Source of the DNA: Dyadobacter jiangsuensis | GTDB taxonomy: Bacteria; Bacteroidota; Bacteroidia; Cytophagales; Spirosomataceae | NCBI RefSeq assembly: GCF_003014695.1 | Contig: NZ_PYAS01000002.1 | Span: forward strand, 124,001 to 188,000 | DNA: 64,000 nt | Direction: 5' to 3' | Part shown: positions 17,954 to 26,675 of the stretch, one piece after another | Layout of the letters: each line of letters starts with the position of its first letter | Numbering within the stretch: the stretch's first letter is position 1 | Made by a program: the position numbers and the translations under genes | The notes under the pieces: generated by a model | The model's input: only the letters and a program-made list of their open reading frames with translations | Database searches by the model: none | What the model was told of the DNA's origin: nothing

Positions 17954-18562
17954 ATGATTACTCAGCAGAAAAAGGGCCTCTCTTACCGGGAAAATGTCTC
18001 AGATCCCCTCGTTTTGGAGGAATGGGATGGTAAAATCTATTACCGGAAAGGATACCGCGAGGTTTTGAGCGGAGCCAAAACTGTTGAAGAAATCATGGGA
18101 AGCAGTAGCTTACAAGCTGAAATTATTTCCTATATCCTGCAAGTTATCCTGCGGTCTGCCGATCTACGTAAGTATCGTGTGCATACGAGCGAGCCAGGGA
18201 TTCATATATCGAAACAGGCCAATATGGCTGGGGATATCCTGGTCTACGATAAGTCCGTCCTTACTCCGGAGAAAATCTCGCGGAAATATGCGGACGTGCC
18301 TCCGAAAATAGTCATAGAAGTTGATATTAGTATTGAAGCAGAAGGAATTACCGAGATGGGTTATGTTTTCCAGAAATCGGAGCGGCTTATCGACTTTGGT
18401 TGTGAAAGGGTGATCTGGGTGTTGAGTGAAATACAGAAAGTGGTCATCTTCACGCCCGGGGCCGAAGCGGAAATTCTGAACTGGTACAGCGATATAGCTG
18501 TGCTGCATTATATAACCTTCAATATTGGTACTTATCTGGACTCGGAAGGCATCAGCATTTGA
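17954..18562 (+). CDS. Uma2-family (DUF820) putative endonuclease
   Basis: Uma2-family protein of 202 residues with a PD-(D/E)XK nuclease-like fold: a central GDILVYDKS, the PPKIVIEVDIS strand, and a late RVIWVLSEIQKVVIFTP. The family is abundant in cyanobacteria and some Bacteroidota, and its biological job is unknown. The IEVDIS core lacks the usual Lys two residues after Glu, so activity is doubtful. The ATG at 17954 is preferred over an earlier frame start at 17927. A second Uma2 gene is at 43732-44313, with low visible similarity. Confidence 0.78.
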   Translation: MITQQKKGLSYRENVSDPLVLEEWDGKIYYRKGYREVLSGAKTVEEIMGSSSLQAEIISYILQVILRSADLRKYRVHTSEPGIHISKQANMAGDILVYDKSVLTPEKISRKYADVPPKIVIEVDISIEAEGITEMGYVFQKSERLIDFGCERVIWVLSEIQKVVIFTPGAEAEILNWYSDIAVLHYITFNIGTYLDSEGISI

Positions 18563-18586
18563 TCTGGAAGTCGGTATTGTCGTAAA

Positions 18587-18627
18587 AATGAAGGGACACT
18601 GTTACAATTAGCAGTGTCCCTTCATTT
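18587..18627. terminator. bidirectional Rho-independent terminator
   Basis: AATGAAGGGACACTG and its exact complement form a 15-bp stem with a ten-base loop, flanked by T-rich tails on both strands. It lies between the convergent Uma2 and aldo/keto reductase genes. Confidence 0.9.
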
Positions 18628-19503
18628 TTATTTCCCTACAACCTGGTAAATATCATACCAATCCTCCCGGCTCAGCTTAATATCCGAAGCGCTCGCTCCA
18701 TTGCGAATGCGTGCTTCGGATAGCGACCCAATGATGGGTAATGTGCCCAGTTTCATGAGCCAGGCAACCGCGGTTTGTTCGATATTGGCATCGTATTTTT
18801 TGCCGACTTCATCCAGTTTGGCCCGCAGCCGCACGGCTTTTTCGTCGGTACCATTCAGAATTTTTCCTCCTGCGAGGGGAGCCCAGGCGAGCGGTTTGCT
18901 GAAACTTTGTTTGATAAAATCGATACGGCCGTCTTCGATCGCGGTCGTATTCATCAAATTCAGCTCGATATGGTTCGTAACGATCGGAATCCGGAGGTAT
19001 GACGCGAGTAGCTGATGCTGGAAAACTGTAAAATTGGCGATGCCAATATGTTTTGCTTTCCCTGAGGTTACGATTTCAGCCAACGCCATCGCTGTTTCTT
19101 CAGGATCGGCAAGCAAATCGCTTTGGTGCAGCAGAAAGATATCCAGATAGTCGGTCTTGAGCCTTTTGAGCGAGCCGTTAATGCTATTGATGATGTGCTC
19201 ACGCGAATTATCGTAGTACGTCAGGTATTTATCATCCGACATCCTGATGCCGCATTTACTGAATAGCACAATATCCTCTCGCTTGAAGGATTTGTTGGCG
19301 ATGATCTTTCCGAAATGCTCTTCAATCGTATGGTCGCCGTAAACATCAGCATGGTCGAACGTATTAATGCCCAGATCGAGGCAGAGGTTGACCGTTTTTT
19401 CAATTTGCGTGGTGGTAACGGCACCTTCGTCGGTCCATCTCCAAAAACCATAAATTGCTTCCGAAACCTTCGGGCCGGAATCACTGAGGCTTACTTTTTT
19501 CAT
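18628..19503 (-). CDS. aldo/keto reductase, YdhF-like
   Basis: NAD(P)H-dependent oxidoreductase with a TIM-barrel fold, 291 residues. The catalytic set is visible: Asp in INTFDHADVYG, Tyr in the same motif, Lys in VLFSKCG and His in IFLLHQSD. The cofactor-binding end includes LPIIGSLSEARIRNG. Overall it resembles E. coli YdhF. The substrate cannot be told from sequence. The ATG at 19503 is chosen, since an upstream TTG at 19527 falls inside the promoter box at 19525-19532. Confidence 0.92.
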   Translation of the reverse strand: MKKVSLSDSGPKVSEAIYGFWRWTDEGAVTTTQIEKTVNLCLDLGINTFDHADVYGDHTIEEHFGKIIANKSFKREDIVLFSKCGIRMSDDKYLTYYDNSREHIINSINGSLKRLKTDYLDIFLLHQSDLLADPEETAMALAEIVTSGKAKHIGIANFTVFQHQLLASYLRIPIVTNHIELNLMNTTAIEDGRIDFIKQSFSKPLAWAPLAGGKILNGTDEKAVRLRAKLDEVGKKYDANIEQTAVAWLMKLGTLPIIGSLSEARIRNGASASDIKLSREDWYDIYQVVGK

Positions 19504-19524
19504 CGGTGGTAGTTTGAATTCCTG

Positions 19525-19532
19525 CAAAAGTA
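19525..19532 (-). promoter_or_regulatory. TAnnTTTG -7 box of the aldo/keto reductase gene
   Basis: The minus strand reads TACTTTTG, an exact match, giving a leader of roughly 15 bases before the ATG at 19503. Confidence 0.55.
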
Positions 19533-19533
19533 T

Positions 19534-19890
19534 CTATTTCTCCAATCGTTTATCCCTTACGATCAGATAAAAATCATTGTCCAGTTCAAGGTAGCCATAG
19601 TCGTAAACGAAGCGGTAAATGCTTCCTTTGAGGGTCGGACGGATGTTCGTAATCAGGTTAAAATCAAAGCCTTTCGCCAGTAAAATGTGCTTGGTCGTTT
19701 TGGATTTGTCATCGGGACAAAGCTCTTCCAGAATCCGGCGGTTCTTTCGGAGCTGATTGTTGATGTTCCTCACAATGTTGTAAGAATCCGAATTGAGCCG
19801 GTTATTGAAGCTGTTCCGGCACATATCGGAACAAAATTTTTTATCGACCCTACCCGTGAGGGGTTTCCCGCATTCCTGGCAATTGATCAT
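19534..19890 (-). CDS. zinc-ribbon protein of unknown function
   Basis: Small cytosolic protein of 118 residues from the ATG at 19890. Four cysteines at 4, 7, 20 and 24 (CQEC...FCSDMC) form an N-terminal zinc ribbon, followed by RNSFNNR. The rest is a basic helical stretch (RNINNQLRKNRRILEELCPDD) and a beta-rich end. This looks like the DUF2116-type zinc-ribbon proteins common in Bacteroidota; no function is known. An in-frame extension to 20007 lacks conserved features and is not used. Confidence 0.72.
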   Translation of the reverse strand: MINCQECGKPLTGRVDKKFCSDMCRNSFNNRLNSDSYNIVRNINNQLRKNRRILEELCPDDKSKTTKHILLAKGFDFNLITNIRPTLKGSIYRFVYDYGYLELDNDFYLIVRDKRLEK

Positions 19891-20140
19891 ATCCTTTTCG
19901 TTTCGCCGGACCGCTTGTAATCCGGGCAGTGTGCATAGATTTTCCTGAACTGCAATATAGTAAAATTCATTTGTGAGGGTCGCCAGCCTGTATTTTTCCG
20001 TTTGCAAACGGCTGCAAATACTTTCATATGACTATAAGCGGTTAAAAACCGACTACTGTTTTCCGCTCGCTACACCTTTGCATTGCCGGTTCGCATTGTT
20101 TAATCCGGCATTCGTATCCATCATCTAAACATTAGTGAAA

Positions 20141-20476
20141 ATGAACTCGGTAAAATTAATCGGAAATGTAGGTCGTGAAATCAATGTAAGGGAATTTGAT
20201 GGCGGCAAAATGCTTAGCTTTTCACTGGCGACAGACGAAGGCTATGTTAATAAGGATAAGGAAGAAGTCAAGAATACAGTCTGGCACACGGTAGTCGTGT
20301 GGCGGGAACTGGCGCAGCGCTGCGAAACATTTCTGACCACTGGTAAAATGGTCTCTATCGAAGGTCGGCTAACTTATCGGCAATATGTTGACAAGGACAA
20401 TCGTACGGTAAGACGCACGGAGGTAACCGCGCATAAAGTGGAGGAGATCCAGAAGAAGCAGGAGGCGGCGGTGTGA
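20141..20476 (+). CDS. ssb: single-stranded DNA-binding protein, tail-less
   Basis: OB-fold single-stranded DNA-binding protein, 111 residues (MNSVKLIGNVGREINVREFDGGKMLSFSLATDEGY...NTVWHTVVVWRELAQRCETFLTTGKMVSIEGRLTYRQY). The core matches SSB, but the protein ends KKQEAAV right after the OB fold: the Gly/Gln-rich linker and acidic tip (DDxIPF) that recruit replication and repair partners are missing. It is therefore probably an accessory SSB rather than the replicative one. ATG at 20141 is preferred over a GTG two codons earlier. Confidence 0.9.
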   Translation: MNSVKLIGNVGREINVREFDGGKMLSFSLATDEGYVNKDKEEVKNTVWHTVVVWRELAQRCETFLTTGKMVSIEGRLTYRQYVDKDNRTVRRTEVTAHKVEEIQKKQEAAV

Positions 20477-20500
20477 TGTTATGCCCGTGGTGCGAGCGAT

Positions 20501-20539
20501 AACAGGCCTCATGCCTGGTTTCGACATGAGGCCTGTTTT
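20501..20539. terminator. terminator hairpin between ssb and xylB
   Basis: AACAGGCCTCATG pairs with CATGAGGCCTGTT around a ten- to twelve-base loop, followed by TTTT on the plus strand. It lies between convergent ssb and xylB and can serve ssb best; the minus-strand tail is weaker. Confidence 0.75.
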
Positions 20540-20543
20540 GTGC

Positions 20544-22031
20544 TTATGAAAGACTTTTTTCGAGAGTCGCTTTCCAGTTACTGTATGCGTCGCGTGTTGC
20601 CTGTGCGAGATTTGCGTCGGGCTCGATCGTGCGTAGCGCTGTAAGCCCGACGAATGCCTCTTCGCGGTTTTTGTAATAGCCAAGTCCGAAGCCGGCTGCA
20701 CGGGCTGCTCCCTGTGCGCCATCGGTATTGTAAAGCTCAACAGTGGCACCGGAGACGTTGGCAAAAGTTTCCCTGAAAACAGGGCTGAGGAACATATTGG
20801 CTTCCCCGGCGCGGATGTTCTTGAGAGAAACACCTACCGTTTCCATGATTTCCATGCCGTAATACAGTGCGAAGACAATGCCTTCCTGTGAAGCACGCGT
20901 GAAATGGCTTAATCCGTGACGGCTGAACTGAAGTCCTTTAAATGTGCTTCCGGGATCCTGGTTTTCGAGCATACGCTCCGCTCCGTTACCGAATGGAAGA
21001 CAGAACAGGCCGTCGGAACCCACTGGTGCCTGTGCAGCGAGGTTGTTCATTTCAGGATAAGAGATGTTCCCCTGGAAGAGCGCATTGCGGAGCCAGCCAT
21101 TCAGGCTTCCGGTCCCGTTTACGCATAGCAAAACGCCATAACGGGACGCCGAAGAAATCGGGTTCACGTGCAGGAAGGTATTGACGCGTGATTTCGGATC
21201 GAATTTGATTTGATCGCTGACACCGTAGACTACCCCGGAAGTGCCGGCCGTAGCAGCAACTTCCCCCGGTTCGAGGACATTGAGTGAAAAGGCGTTGTTA
21301 GGCTGGTCGCCTGCGCGGTAAGTGACGGGGATGCCTGCCCGCAAACCAAGTTCTGCCGCCGCCGCCGCACTTACTTTTCCTTGTTCGGCGAATGTTGGGA
21401 GTATCTCTGGAAGAATGCTTTGGTTGAATCCGAAGTGATCAAAGAGGAAATCGGCCGGACGTTGGTTCACGAAGTCCCAGAAGATTCCCTCGGAAAGTCC
21501 CGATGGGGTCGTCACCACTTCCCCCGTCATACGGGCAGCGAGGTAGTCGCCGGGAAGCATGAATTTATGCACTTTCGCGTAAACATCGGGCTCGTTCTGT
21601 TTTACCCAACCCAGTTTGGATGCCGTGAAATTGCCCGGGGAGTTGAGTAAATGAGGCAGTACATATTCCTCACCAAGTGCTTCCATGGCCTGGTTACCCA
21701 CTTCCACAGCGCGGCTGTCGCACCAGATAATGGATGGACGAAGCACATTCAGATTTTCATCCACGACTACCAGCCCGTGCATTTGGTACGATATACCTAT
21801 TGCACCGACCTCGTCAGGGGATACGTTTGCTTTTTTGATAACAGCCTGAGAGGCAAGACATGCATTTTCCCACCACATCTGAGGCTGCTGTTCGGCAAAA
21901 CCCGGCTTTGGGGCTGCAATGGTCATTTCCCTTTCAGGATAGAATGCGGAGGCGGCAACTGCCCCGGTATCTGCGTGAATCAAACAAGCTTTGACGGACG
22001 AACTGCCTAAATCGAATCCAAGGAAATACAT
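20544..22031 (-). CDS. xylB: xylulokinase (FGGY carbohydrate kinase)
   Basis: FGGY-family sugar kinase of 495 residues, best matching D-xylulokinase: N-terminal phosphate loop FDLGSSSVKACLI, QMHGLVVVD, WCDSRA, AGDQPNNAFSLNVLEPGEVAATAGTSGVVYG and the C-terminal ADP-binding region (NTDGAQGAARAAGFGLGYY). It phosphorylates D-xylulose to xylulose-5-phosphate for the pentose phosphate pathway. No xylA or xylose transporter is adjacent, so it stands alone here. A long AT-rich upstream region contains an inverted repeat that could be its operator. Confidence 0.92.
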   Translation of the reverse strand: MYFLGFDLGSSSVKACLIHADTGAVAASAFYPEREMTIAAPKPGFAEQQPQMWWENACLASQAVIKKANVSPDEVGAIGISYQMHGLVVVDENLNVLRPSIIWCDSRAVEVGNQAMEALGEEYVLPHLLNSPGNFTASKLGWVKQNEPDVYAKVHKFMLPGDYLAARMTGEVVTTPSGLSEGIFWDFVNQRPADFLFDHFGFNQSILPEILPTFAEQGKVSAAAAAELGLRAGIPVTYRAGDQPNNAFSLNVLEPGEVAATAGTSGVVYGVSDQIKFDPKSRVNTFLHVNPISSASRYGVLLCVNGTGSLNGWLRNALFQGNISYPEMNNLAAQAPVGSDGLFCLPFGNGAERMLENQDPGSTFKGLQFSRHGLSHFTRASQEGIVFALYYGMEIMETVGVSLKNIRAGEANMFLSPVFRETFANVSGATVELYNTDGAQGAARAAGFGLGYYKNREEAFVGLTALRTIEPDANLAQATRDAYSNWKATLEKSLS

Positions 22032-22337
22032 TGCGAAATATGATTATTTTGATTTAAAATGCTTCAATGTTTAAATATAAGTGCTAAAAAGTACAAAAAT
22101 GTTCAAATAACTTTAAGAAAAGAAACATAATAAGTGTAATTTTTACACTTAAATATAAATGTACTGAATACATACGGGAAAGTGATGTCAGAACAGTCAG
22201 AAATTGGGTATATTAATGACTTGATGAAACTAAAGGGTTGATTTTAGGGTCTCCTTTGTGTTTATCTTGCAAGAGGTCAAATATCTATGCGATATTTGAG
22301 GAAAATTTCCAGTTGCTGACATCCTTTATCGGGAATT
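22032..22337. other. AT-rich intergenic region between divergent xylB and M28 peptidase genes
   Basis: 306 bases without an open frame of note. It holds the inverted repeat at 22131-22151 and, on the plus strand, TTG at 22238-22240 with TATCTTG at 22263-22269 as a weak promoter candidate for the peptidase gene. Nothing else was recognised. Confidence 0.6.
22131..22151. promoter_or_regulatory. candidate operator upstream of xylB (9-3-9 inverted repeat)
   Basis: TAAGTGTAA and TTACACTTA are perfect inverted arms separated by three T, 100 bases upstream of the xylB start. A related half-site (TAAGTGCTAAAAAGTAC) lies nearer the gene at about 22079-22095. The form fits a dimeric repressor such as a ROK or LacI-type sugar regulator; none is encoded beside it. 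Confidence 0.5.
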
Positions 22338-23801
22338 ATGAAGAAAGTTGTACAAGTCGTTCTCATTGGTGGGCTGTTTTTGTTGTTTTCGGAGTTTCGT
22401 ACCGTAGATAGAAAATGGGAGAAGCAGTTCTCCCGCCTCGATCGGGAAGTCAGGGAAAATAGCAAAGCCTATGCAACACTGGGGGATGCAACCAAGACCA
22501 TCGGGCACCGGCTTACCGGAAGTGTCAATGGAGAAAAGGCTGAGGAATATGCATTCAAGCTTTTGAAAAGCTATGGCTTCACCGATGTGGTCTATCAGCC
22601 ATTTGAAGTGGAAGCCTGGATGCGGGACACAGTGACACTCTCCATCGCCCCTGGAAGCAGCGACAATTTTCGCGATGTTCCCGTTGTGTCCCTGGCGCAT
22701 TCGCCCGTAGAGGCTATTCTGCAGGGCGAAATTGTGGATGTAGGCAATGGATTGGAAGAGGATTTTCTTGCCTTGAAGGATAAAGTGAAAGGCAAGATTG
22801 CGATGGCGAACATCAATCTGGTGGACGCAACAGGCAAAAAGAACCTTCATCGGTCAGAAAAGACGGCATTGGCGATCAAATATGGTGCAAAGGGAGTGAT
22901 CATGGTCAATGGTGCGCCGGGCAAGATTTTGCTTACCGGGACTGCATCGGTTACAGGAGCCATTATTTCCATTCCCGCGGTGTGTATATCCAACGAAAGC
23001 GGCCATGAGATCAGAAAGTGGATTAAGGACGAAGGTCCTTTGGAAGCGCATATAGACATGCACAACATTTCGAAGCCTATCAAAGCGCGGAATGTAATTG
23101 CAACGCTCAAGGGGAAATCGGATGAGAAAGTAATTATCGGCGGTCACCTCGATTCATGGGACCTGGCTACCGGTGCGATTGATAATGGAATCGGCTCATT
23201 TGCAGTCATTGACGTGGCCAGAGCATTTAAGGCATTGAAGGTGAAACCGGAGCGGACCATTCAATTTGTGTTGTTCATGGGAGAAGAGCAGGGGTTGCTA
23301 GGCTCCAAGCATTTTGTGAACGAACTCAAAAAGTCCGGGACGATCGATAAGGTTTCTTACATGATGAATCTCGACATGACCAATGACCCGAATGGTGCGA
23401 ATACATTCGGACGGGATGAGATGACTGAATTCTTTGCGACGGTAGGGCAAGCCATTCGTTCGGTAGACAGCGACTACAAAAACGAGACGACGAACAGGGC
23501 CGGCCTGCACAGCGACCACCAGCCATTTATGCTGGAAGGTGTTCCCATTGCAGGTTTGTCGGGACACCTCGACCCGAATGTTTTGCAATGCTACCATGCG
23601 GATTGTGATGATTTCAGCCTGGTGAACAAGGATCAGCTGGAAAATACCGTGCGCATTGCTTCTATGTACCTGTACGCACTATCCAATGCAGAGAATATTG
23701 CGGTGAAGAAATTGTCGGACCAGAAAACCCGCGACTACCTGATATCGCAAGGACTGAAAGAAGAATTGATTATCGGCCAGGAGTGGCGCTGGGAACAGTA
23801 G
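22338..23801 (+). CDS. secreted M28-family zinc aminopeptidase/carboxypeptidase
   Basis: Extracytoplasmic M28 peptidase of 487 residues, with an N-terminal signal or anchor (VVLIGGLFLLFSEF), a PA-type insert (residues about 110-250, VVSLAHSP...GKIAMANIN...GAKGVIMVNGAPG) and the catalytic domain. The co-catalytic zinc ligands are visible: H270 in GGHLDSWD, D282 in GAIDNG, E316-E317 in GEEQGLLGS, D346 in NLDMTND and H420 in CYHADCDD. It resembles plasma glutamate carboxypeptidase-like proteins. It likely trims peptides for uptake. The ispE gene follows after 24 bases and may be co-transcribed. Confidence 0.93.
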   Translation: MKKVVQVVLIGGLFLLFSEFRTVDRKWEKQFSRLDREVRENSKAYATLGDATKTIGHRLTGSVNGEKAEEYAFKLLKSYGFTDVVYQPFEVEAWMRDTVTLSIAPGSSDNFRDVPVVSLAHSPVEAILQGEIVDVGNGLEEDFLALKDKVKGKIAMANINLVDATGKKNLHRSEKTALAIKYGAKGVIMVNGAPGKILLTGTASVTGAIISIPAVCISNESGHEIRKWIKDEGPLEAHIDMHNISKPIKARNVIATLKGKSDEKVIIGGHLDSWDLATGAIDNGIGSFAVIDVARAFKALKVKPERTIQFVLFMGEEQGLLGSKHFVNELKKSGTIDKVSYMMNLDMTNDPNGANTFGRDEMTEFFATVGQAIRSVDSDYKNETTNRAGLHSDHQPFMLEGVPIAGLSGHLDPNVLQCYHADCDDFSLVNKDQLENTVRIASMYLYALSNAENIAVKKLSDQKTRDYLISQGLKEELIIGQEWRWEQ

Positions 23802-23825
23802 CTACCTGCCGCAATAGAAAGTACA

Positions 23826-24635
23826 ATGCTAGTATTTCCGAATGCCAAGATCAATATCGGTTTAAATATCGTCGAAAAGCGCCCGGACGGGTTTCATAAC
23901 ATCGAGTCCTGTTTCTATCCCGTAGGTTGGTCGGATGCTCTGGAAATTACTTTGGCGGAGAAATTTTCGTTTCATTCCGACGGGATCACTATCCCGGGGA
24001 ATGCTGATGACAACCTTTGCACAAAGGCTTACGAAATGCTCAGGCGTGATTTTGACTTGCCTGCCGTCAAAATACATTTGCTGAAAACGGTGCCTATCGG
24101 CGCAGGACTTGGTGGGGGATCGGCAGACGCTGCTTTTACGATCAAAGCATTGAATCAGCTGTTTGATCTAGGGATTTCTATTGAAGGGCAAGAGAAATAT
24201 GCCAGACTTATTGGCAGCGATTGCGCCTTTTTTATCCGCAACAAACCGGTATACTGCTTCGAAAAAGGCGACCAGTTCGATACAATCGACATTGACATTT
24301 CCGGAAAATGGATCGCACTCGTGAATCCCGGGATCCATATCTCCACCGTTGAAGCATATTCCGGCGTGGTCGCGAAACGAAGCACCGAAAATTTACGTAA
24401 TATACTTCGGGAGCCGATTGCTGAATGGAAAGGCCGTGTTACGAATGATTTTGAAGCAGCTCTTTTTATAAAATACCCCTCTTTGGAGGAAATAAAGGAA
24501 AAGTTATATGGCCTTGGGGCGGAGTACGCAGCCATGTCCGGTTCAGGATCTACCCTGTTCGGCATTTTCGGGCAGGAGCAAAATGTAAAAGAGCATTTTC
24601 CTGACTTTCGTCTTTGGCAGGGTTTTCTTAAATAA
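23826..24635 (+). CDS. ispE: 4-diphosphocytidyl-2-C-methyl-D-erythritol kinase
   Basis: GHMP kinase of the non-mevalonate (MEP) isoprenoid pathway, phosphorylating CDP-methylerythritol; 269 residues. The N-terminal PNAKINIGLNIVEKRPDGFHNIES motif, the ATP-binding PIGAGLGGGSADAAF loop near 91-105 and the C-terminal AAMSGSGSTLFGIF glycine motif are all present. It shows that this organism makes isoprenoids by the MEP route. Only 24 bases separate it from the M28 peptidase. Confidence 0.97.
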   Translation: MLVFPNAKINIGLNIVEKRPDGFHNIESCFYPVGWSDALEITLAEKFSFHSDGITIPGNADDNLCTKAYEMLRRDFDLPAVKIHLLKTVPIGAGLGGGSADAAFTIKALNQLFDLGISIEGQEKYARLIGSDCAFFIRNKPVYCFEKGDQFDTIDIDISGKWIALVNPGIHISTVEAYSGVVAKRSTENLRNILREPIAEWKGRVTNDFEAALFIKYPSLEEIKEKLYGLGAEYAAMSGSGSTLFGIFGQEQNVKEHFPDFRLWQGFLK

Positions 24636-24723
24636 ATTTAACCTTCACGTTATGTATTAAGGTGCAAAATAGTCGTTATATTCACTTTGAATTGCGCTTT
24701 TCGAAGATATCAATGATTGCGAG

Positions 24724-25335
24724 ATGAGTCCGAAGCACACAACTAAGCAAACCGAAAATCCTTTCACCAAACGTCGTGAGCCGCTTGGCTTTATGCTTTG
24801 GTTAGGAGTTGCTGGGAGCTCAGTGCTTTTTACTTCGATCTTCGTCATTTTTCTTCTGCGGGCACACAAAGAGACGGCGCACCTGGTTGCGTTGCCGGAT
24901 ATGTTCTGGCTCAGTACGCTGGTTATCCTTTTCAGCAGTATTACACTTCACGAAGCGAACCTCGCCTTTACAAACGAACGTTTCCTGCATTATCGGGTGT
25001 TTTTGGGTGCAACGCTTTTGCTTGGGTTTACCTTTATTGTGCTGCAAACGGGAGGATGGATGGAGATGGTTAATTCCGGCGTTTTTAGCGGTGTCAATAC
25101 TTCCGAAGGATTTATTTACCTGTTGACGGGCCTTCACCTGCTACACATGATAGGTGGTGTGCTATACCTCAGCTACCTGTTCAGAAAAGCCCTCAAAAAC
25201 AGGAGCTATGTGGACTCTTTCGTGTATAGCGTCAATCCTCCGAACCGCCTACGCATTAAACTTTTTACCCGCTACTGGCATTTCACAGGGGCGCTCTGGC
25301 TTGTGGTATTTATTTTCCTGATCGTGCTTTACTGA
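24724..25335 (+). CDS. heme-copper oxidase subunit III-like membrane protein
   Basis: Five-helix membrane protein of 203 residues of the cytochrome c/quinol oxidase subunit III family. Helices begin at about residues 23, 59, 91, 127 and 180. Family markers are SSITLHEANLAF, the EGFIYLLTGLHLLHMIGGVLYLSYL helix and the final RYWHFTGALWLVVFIFLIVLY. Subunit III normally stabilises the oxidase core, but no subunit I, II or assembly gene is nearby, so it is an orphan copy. It could supplement an oxidase encoded elsewhere or a nitric-oxide-reductase-type complex. Confidence 0.85.
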   Translation: MSPKHTTKQTENPFTKRREPLGFMLWLGVAGSSVLFTSIFVIFLLRAHKETAHLVALPDMFWLSTLVILFSSITLHEANLAFTNERFLHYRVFLGATLLLGFTFIVLQTGGWMEMVNSGVFSGVNTSEGFIYLLTGLHLLHMIGGVLYLSYLFRKALKNRSYVDSFVYSVNPPNRLRIKLFTRYWHFTGALWLVVFIFLIVLY

Positions 25336-25383
25336 GTACCGGGGCGGATAAGGCACCTTCGCCCAATTGCATTCCCGAATTCG

Positions 25384-25391
25384 TATATTTG
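25384..25391 (+). promoter_or_regulatory. TAnnTTTG -7 box of the AraC-type regulator gene
   Basis: TATATTTG, an exact match, 20 bases before the ATG at 25411. A TTG at 25367-25369 is a slightly close -33 candidate. Confidence 0.55.
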
Positions 25392-25410
25392 GAATCCGAG
25401 ATGTAACAAC

Positions 25411-26586
25411 ATGATCCCCGCTCCGCCGCCGATTCGTACCGACCTTTTTTCATTGTTCATTCTTCTGGGTTGTGTGCAGGGGTTGATACTCTCATACGTT
25501 TTCCTGTCGCATGCAAAGGGTAGCAACCGCGCGAATCTCTTCCTCGGAATTCTTATCCTGGCAATGTCGGTTATTATCAGTGACGTCTGGTTGGGATATA
25601 CCCATTACATGTTCCGCGTGTTGTGGCTGGTTGATTTCAGCGAACCGCTCAATCTCCTGATGGCGCCGACTGCGTTTCTCTACACCCAAACCGGGGTGAA
25701 CCAGAAAATGCCCAGGCGTGCATGGCTGCATTTTTTACCATCGCTGGTGTACCTGGTGTACATGTGCGTGCTCATATACCCGCAGGACCTGACATTTAAA
25801 TATAACTCGAACATAGGCTCTTTCCATCCAGAATTGGAGAGGATCGAGGCATTGAGGTACGGCAGCGACTGGATGTTTTATCCGAAATGGCACATCAACG
25901 ACCTCACGTTCGCCAGCATGATCATTTACAGCATTGCCGGTTTCTGGTTTTTGACGAGAGTATTTCGGCAACGCAGTATTTCCTTCTTTACGGGTGAAAA
26001 GAACTCGCTGACCTGGTTCAGGGACATGTCTTTGCAGCTCACATTCCTGATCGTGGTTTTCTTTATCGTCCGCACATCCTTCCCGCACGATCTCGGCGAC
26101 CATATTATCGCCGCATTCATTTCCCTTATCATCTATATTATCAGCTTCACGGTTCTGAGAAGATCGCTGTTTTTTCACGAACCGATTGAACGGACGACCC
26201 GGAAATATGAAAAATCATCATTGACGGAGGAAATACAATCGGCGACGCTGGGTAAGCTGGAAGCAGTAATGCTGGCGGAAAAGCCTTTTCTGGATCCCGG
26301 ATTTTCTCTGCCGGCACTTTCCAAAAGACTCGGCGTGTCGACCCACCATTTATCACAGATACTCAATGAGGAATTGAAGCAAAGCTTTTTCGACTTTTTG
26401 GGCGCATACCGCATTCAGGAGGCGCAGCGGTTGCTAGCCGATCAGGAGAACGCTTACATCAAAATTGAGGAAATAGGACAGATGGTCGGTTACAATTCGA
26501 AATCTGCATTCAACACGGCTTTCAGGAAGATAACCGGCACCACTCCCTCCGAATACCGTAAGAAACAGGCGAATCAGAGGTTCTGA
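25411..26586 (+). CDS. 7TM-linked AraC-family transcriptional regulator
   Basis: Membrane-anchored one-component regulator of 391 residues. The N-terminal half carries six to seven hydrophobic helices (from LFILLGCVQGLILSYVFLS to IIAAFISLIIYIISFTVL, ending near residue 250). The C-terminal third is an AraC DNA-binding domain: FSLPALSKRLGVSTHHLSQILNE and the second helix-turn-helix IKIEEIGQMVGYNSKSAFNTAFRKITGTTPSEYRK. This architecture is common in Bacteroidota. The divergent or downstream acyltransferase gene is a possible target (inference from proximity). Confidence 0.92.
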   Translation: MIPAPPPIRTDLFSLFILLGCVQGLILSYVFLSHAKGSNRANLFLGILILAMSVIISDVWLGYTHYMFRVLWLVDFSEPLNLLMAPTAFLYTQTGVNQKMPRRAWLHFLPSLVYLVYMCVLIYPQDLTFKYNSNIGSFHPELERIEALRYGSDWMFYPKWHINDLTFASMIIYSIAGFWFLTRVFRQRSISFFTGEKNSLTWFRDMSLQLTFLIVVFFIVRTSFPHDLGDHIIAAFISLIIYIISFTVLRRSLFFHEPIERTTRKYEKSSLTEEIQSATLGKLEAVMLAEKPFLDPGFSLPALSKRLGVSTHHLSQILNEELKQSFFDFLGAYRIQEAQRLLADQENAYIKIEEIGQMVGYNSKSAFNTAFRKITGTTPSEYRKKQANQRF

Positions 26587-26644
26587 CTTATCGGGAAGAA
26601 CATCGAACGTATCAGAACGGTCGTTTTAGCCCTATTACAGGCGC

Positions 26645-26652
26645 TAGTTTTG
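26645..26652 (+). promoter_or_regulatory. TAnnTTTG -7 box of the acyltransferase gene
   Basis: TAGTTTTG, an exact match, 23 bases before the ATG at 26676; it shows the acyltransferase has its own promoter downstream of the AraC-type gene. Confidence 0.5.
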
Positions 26653-26675
26653 GGCATCATTCAAAACTATTCGTC

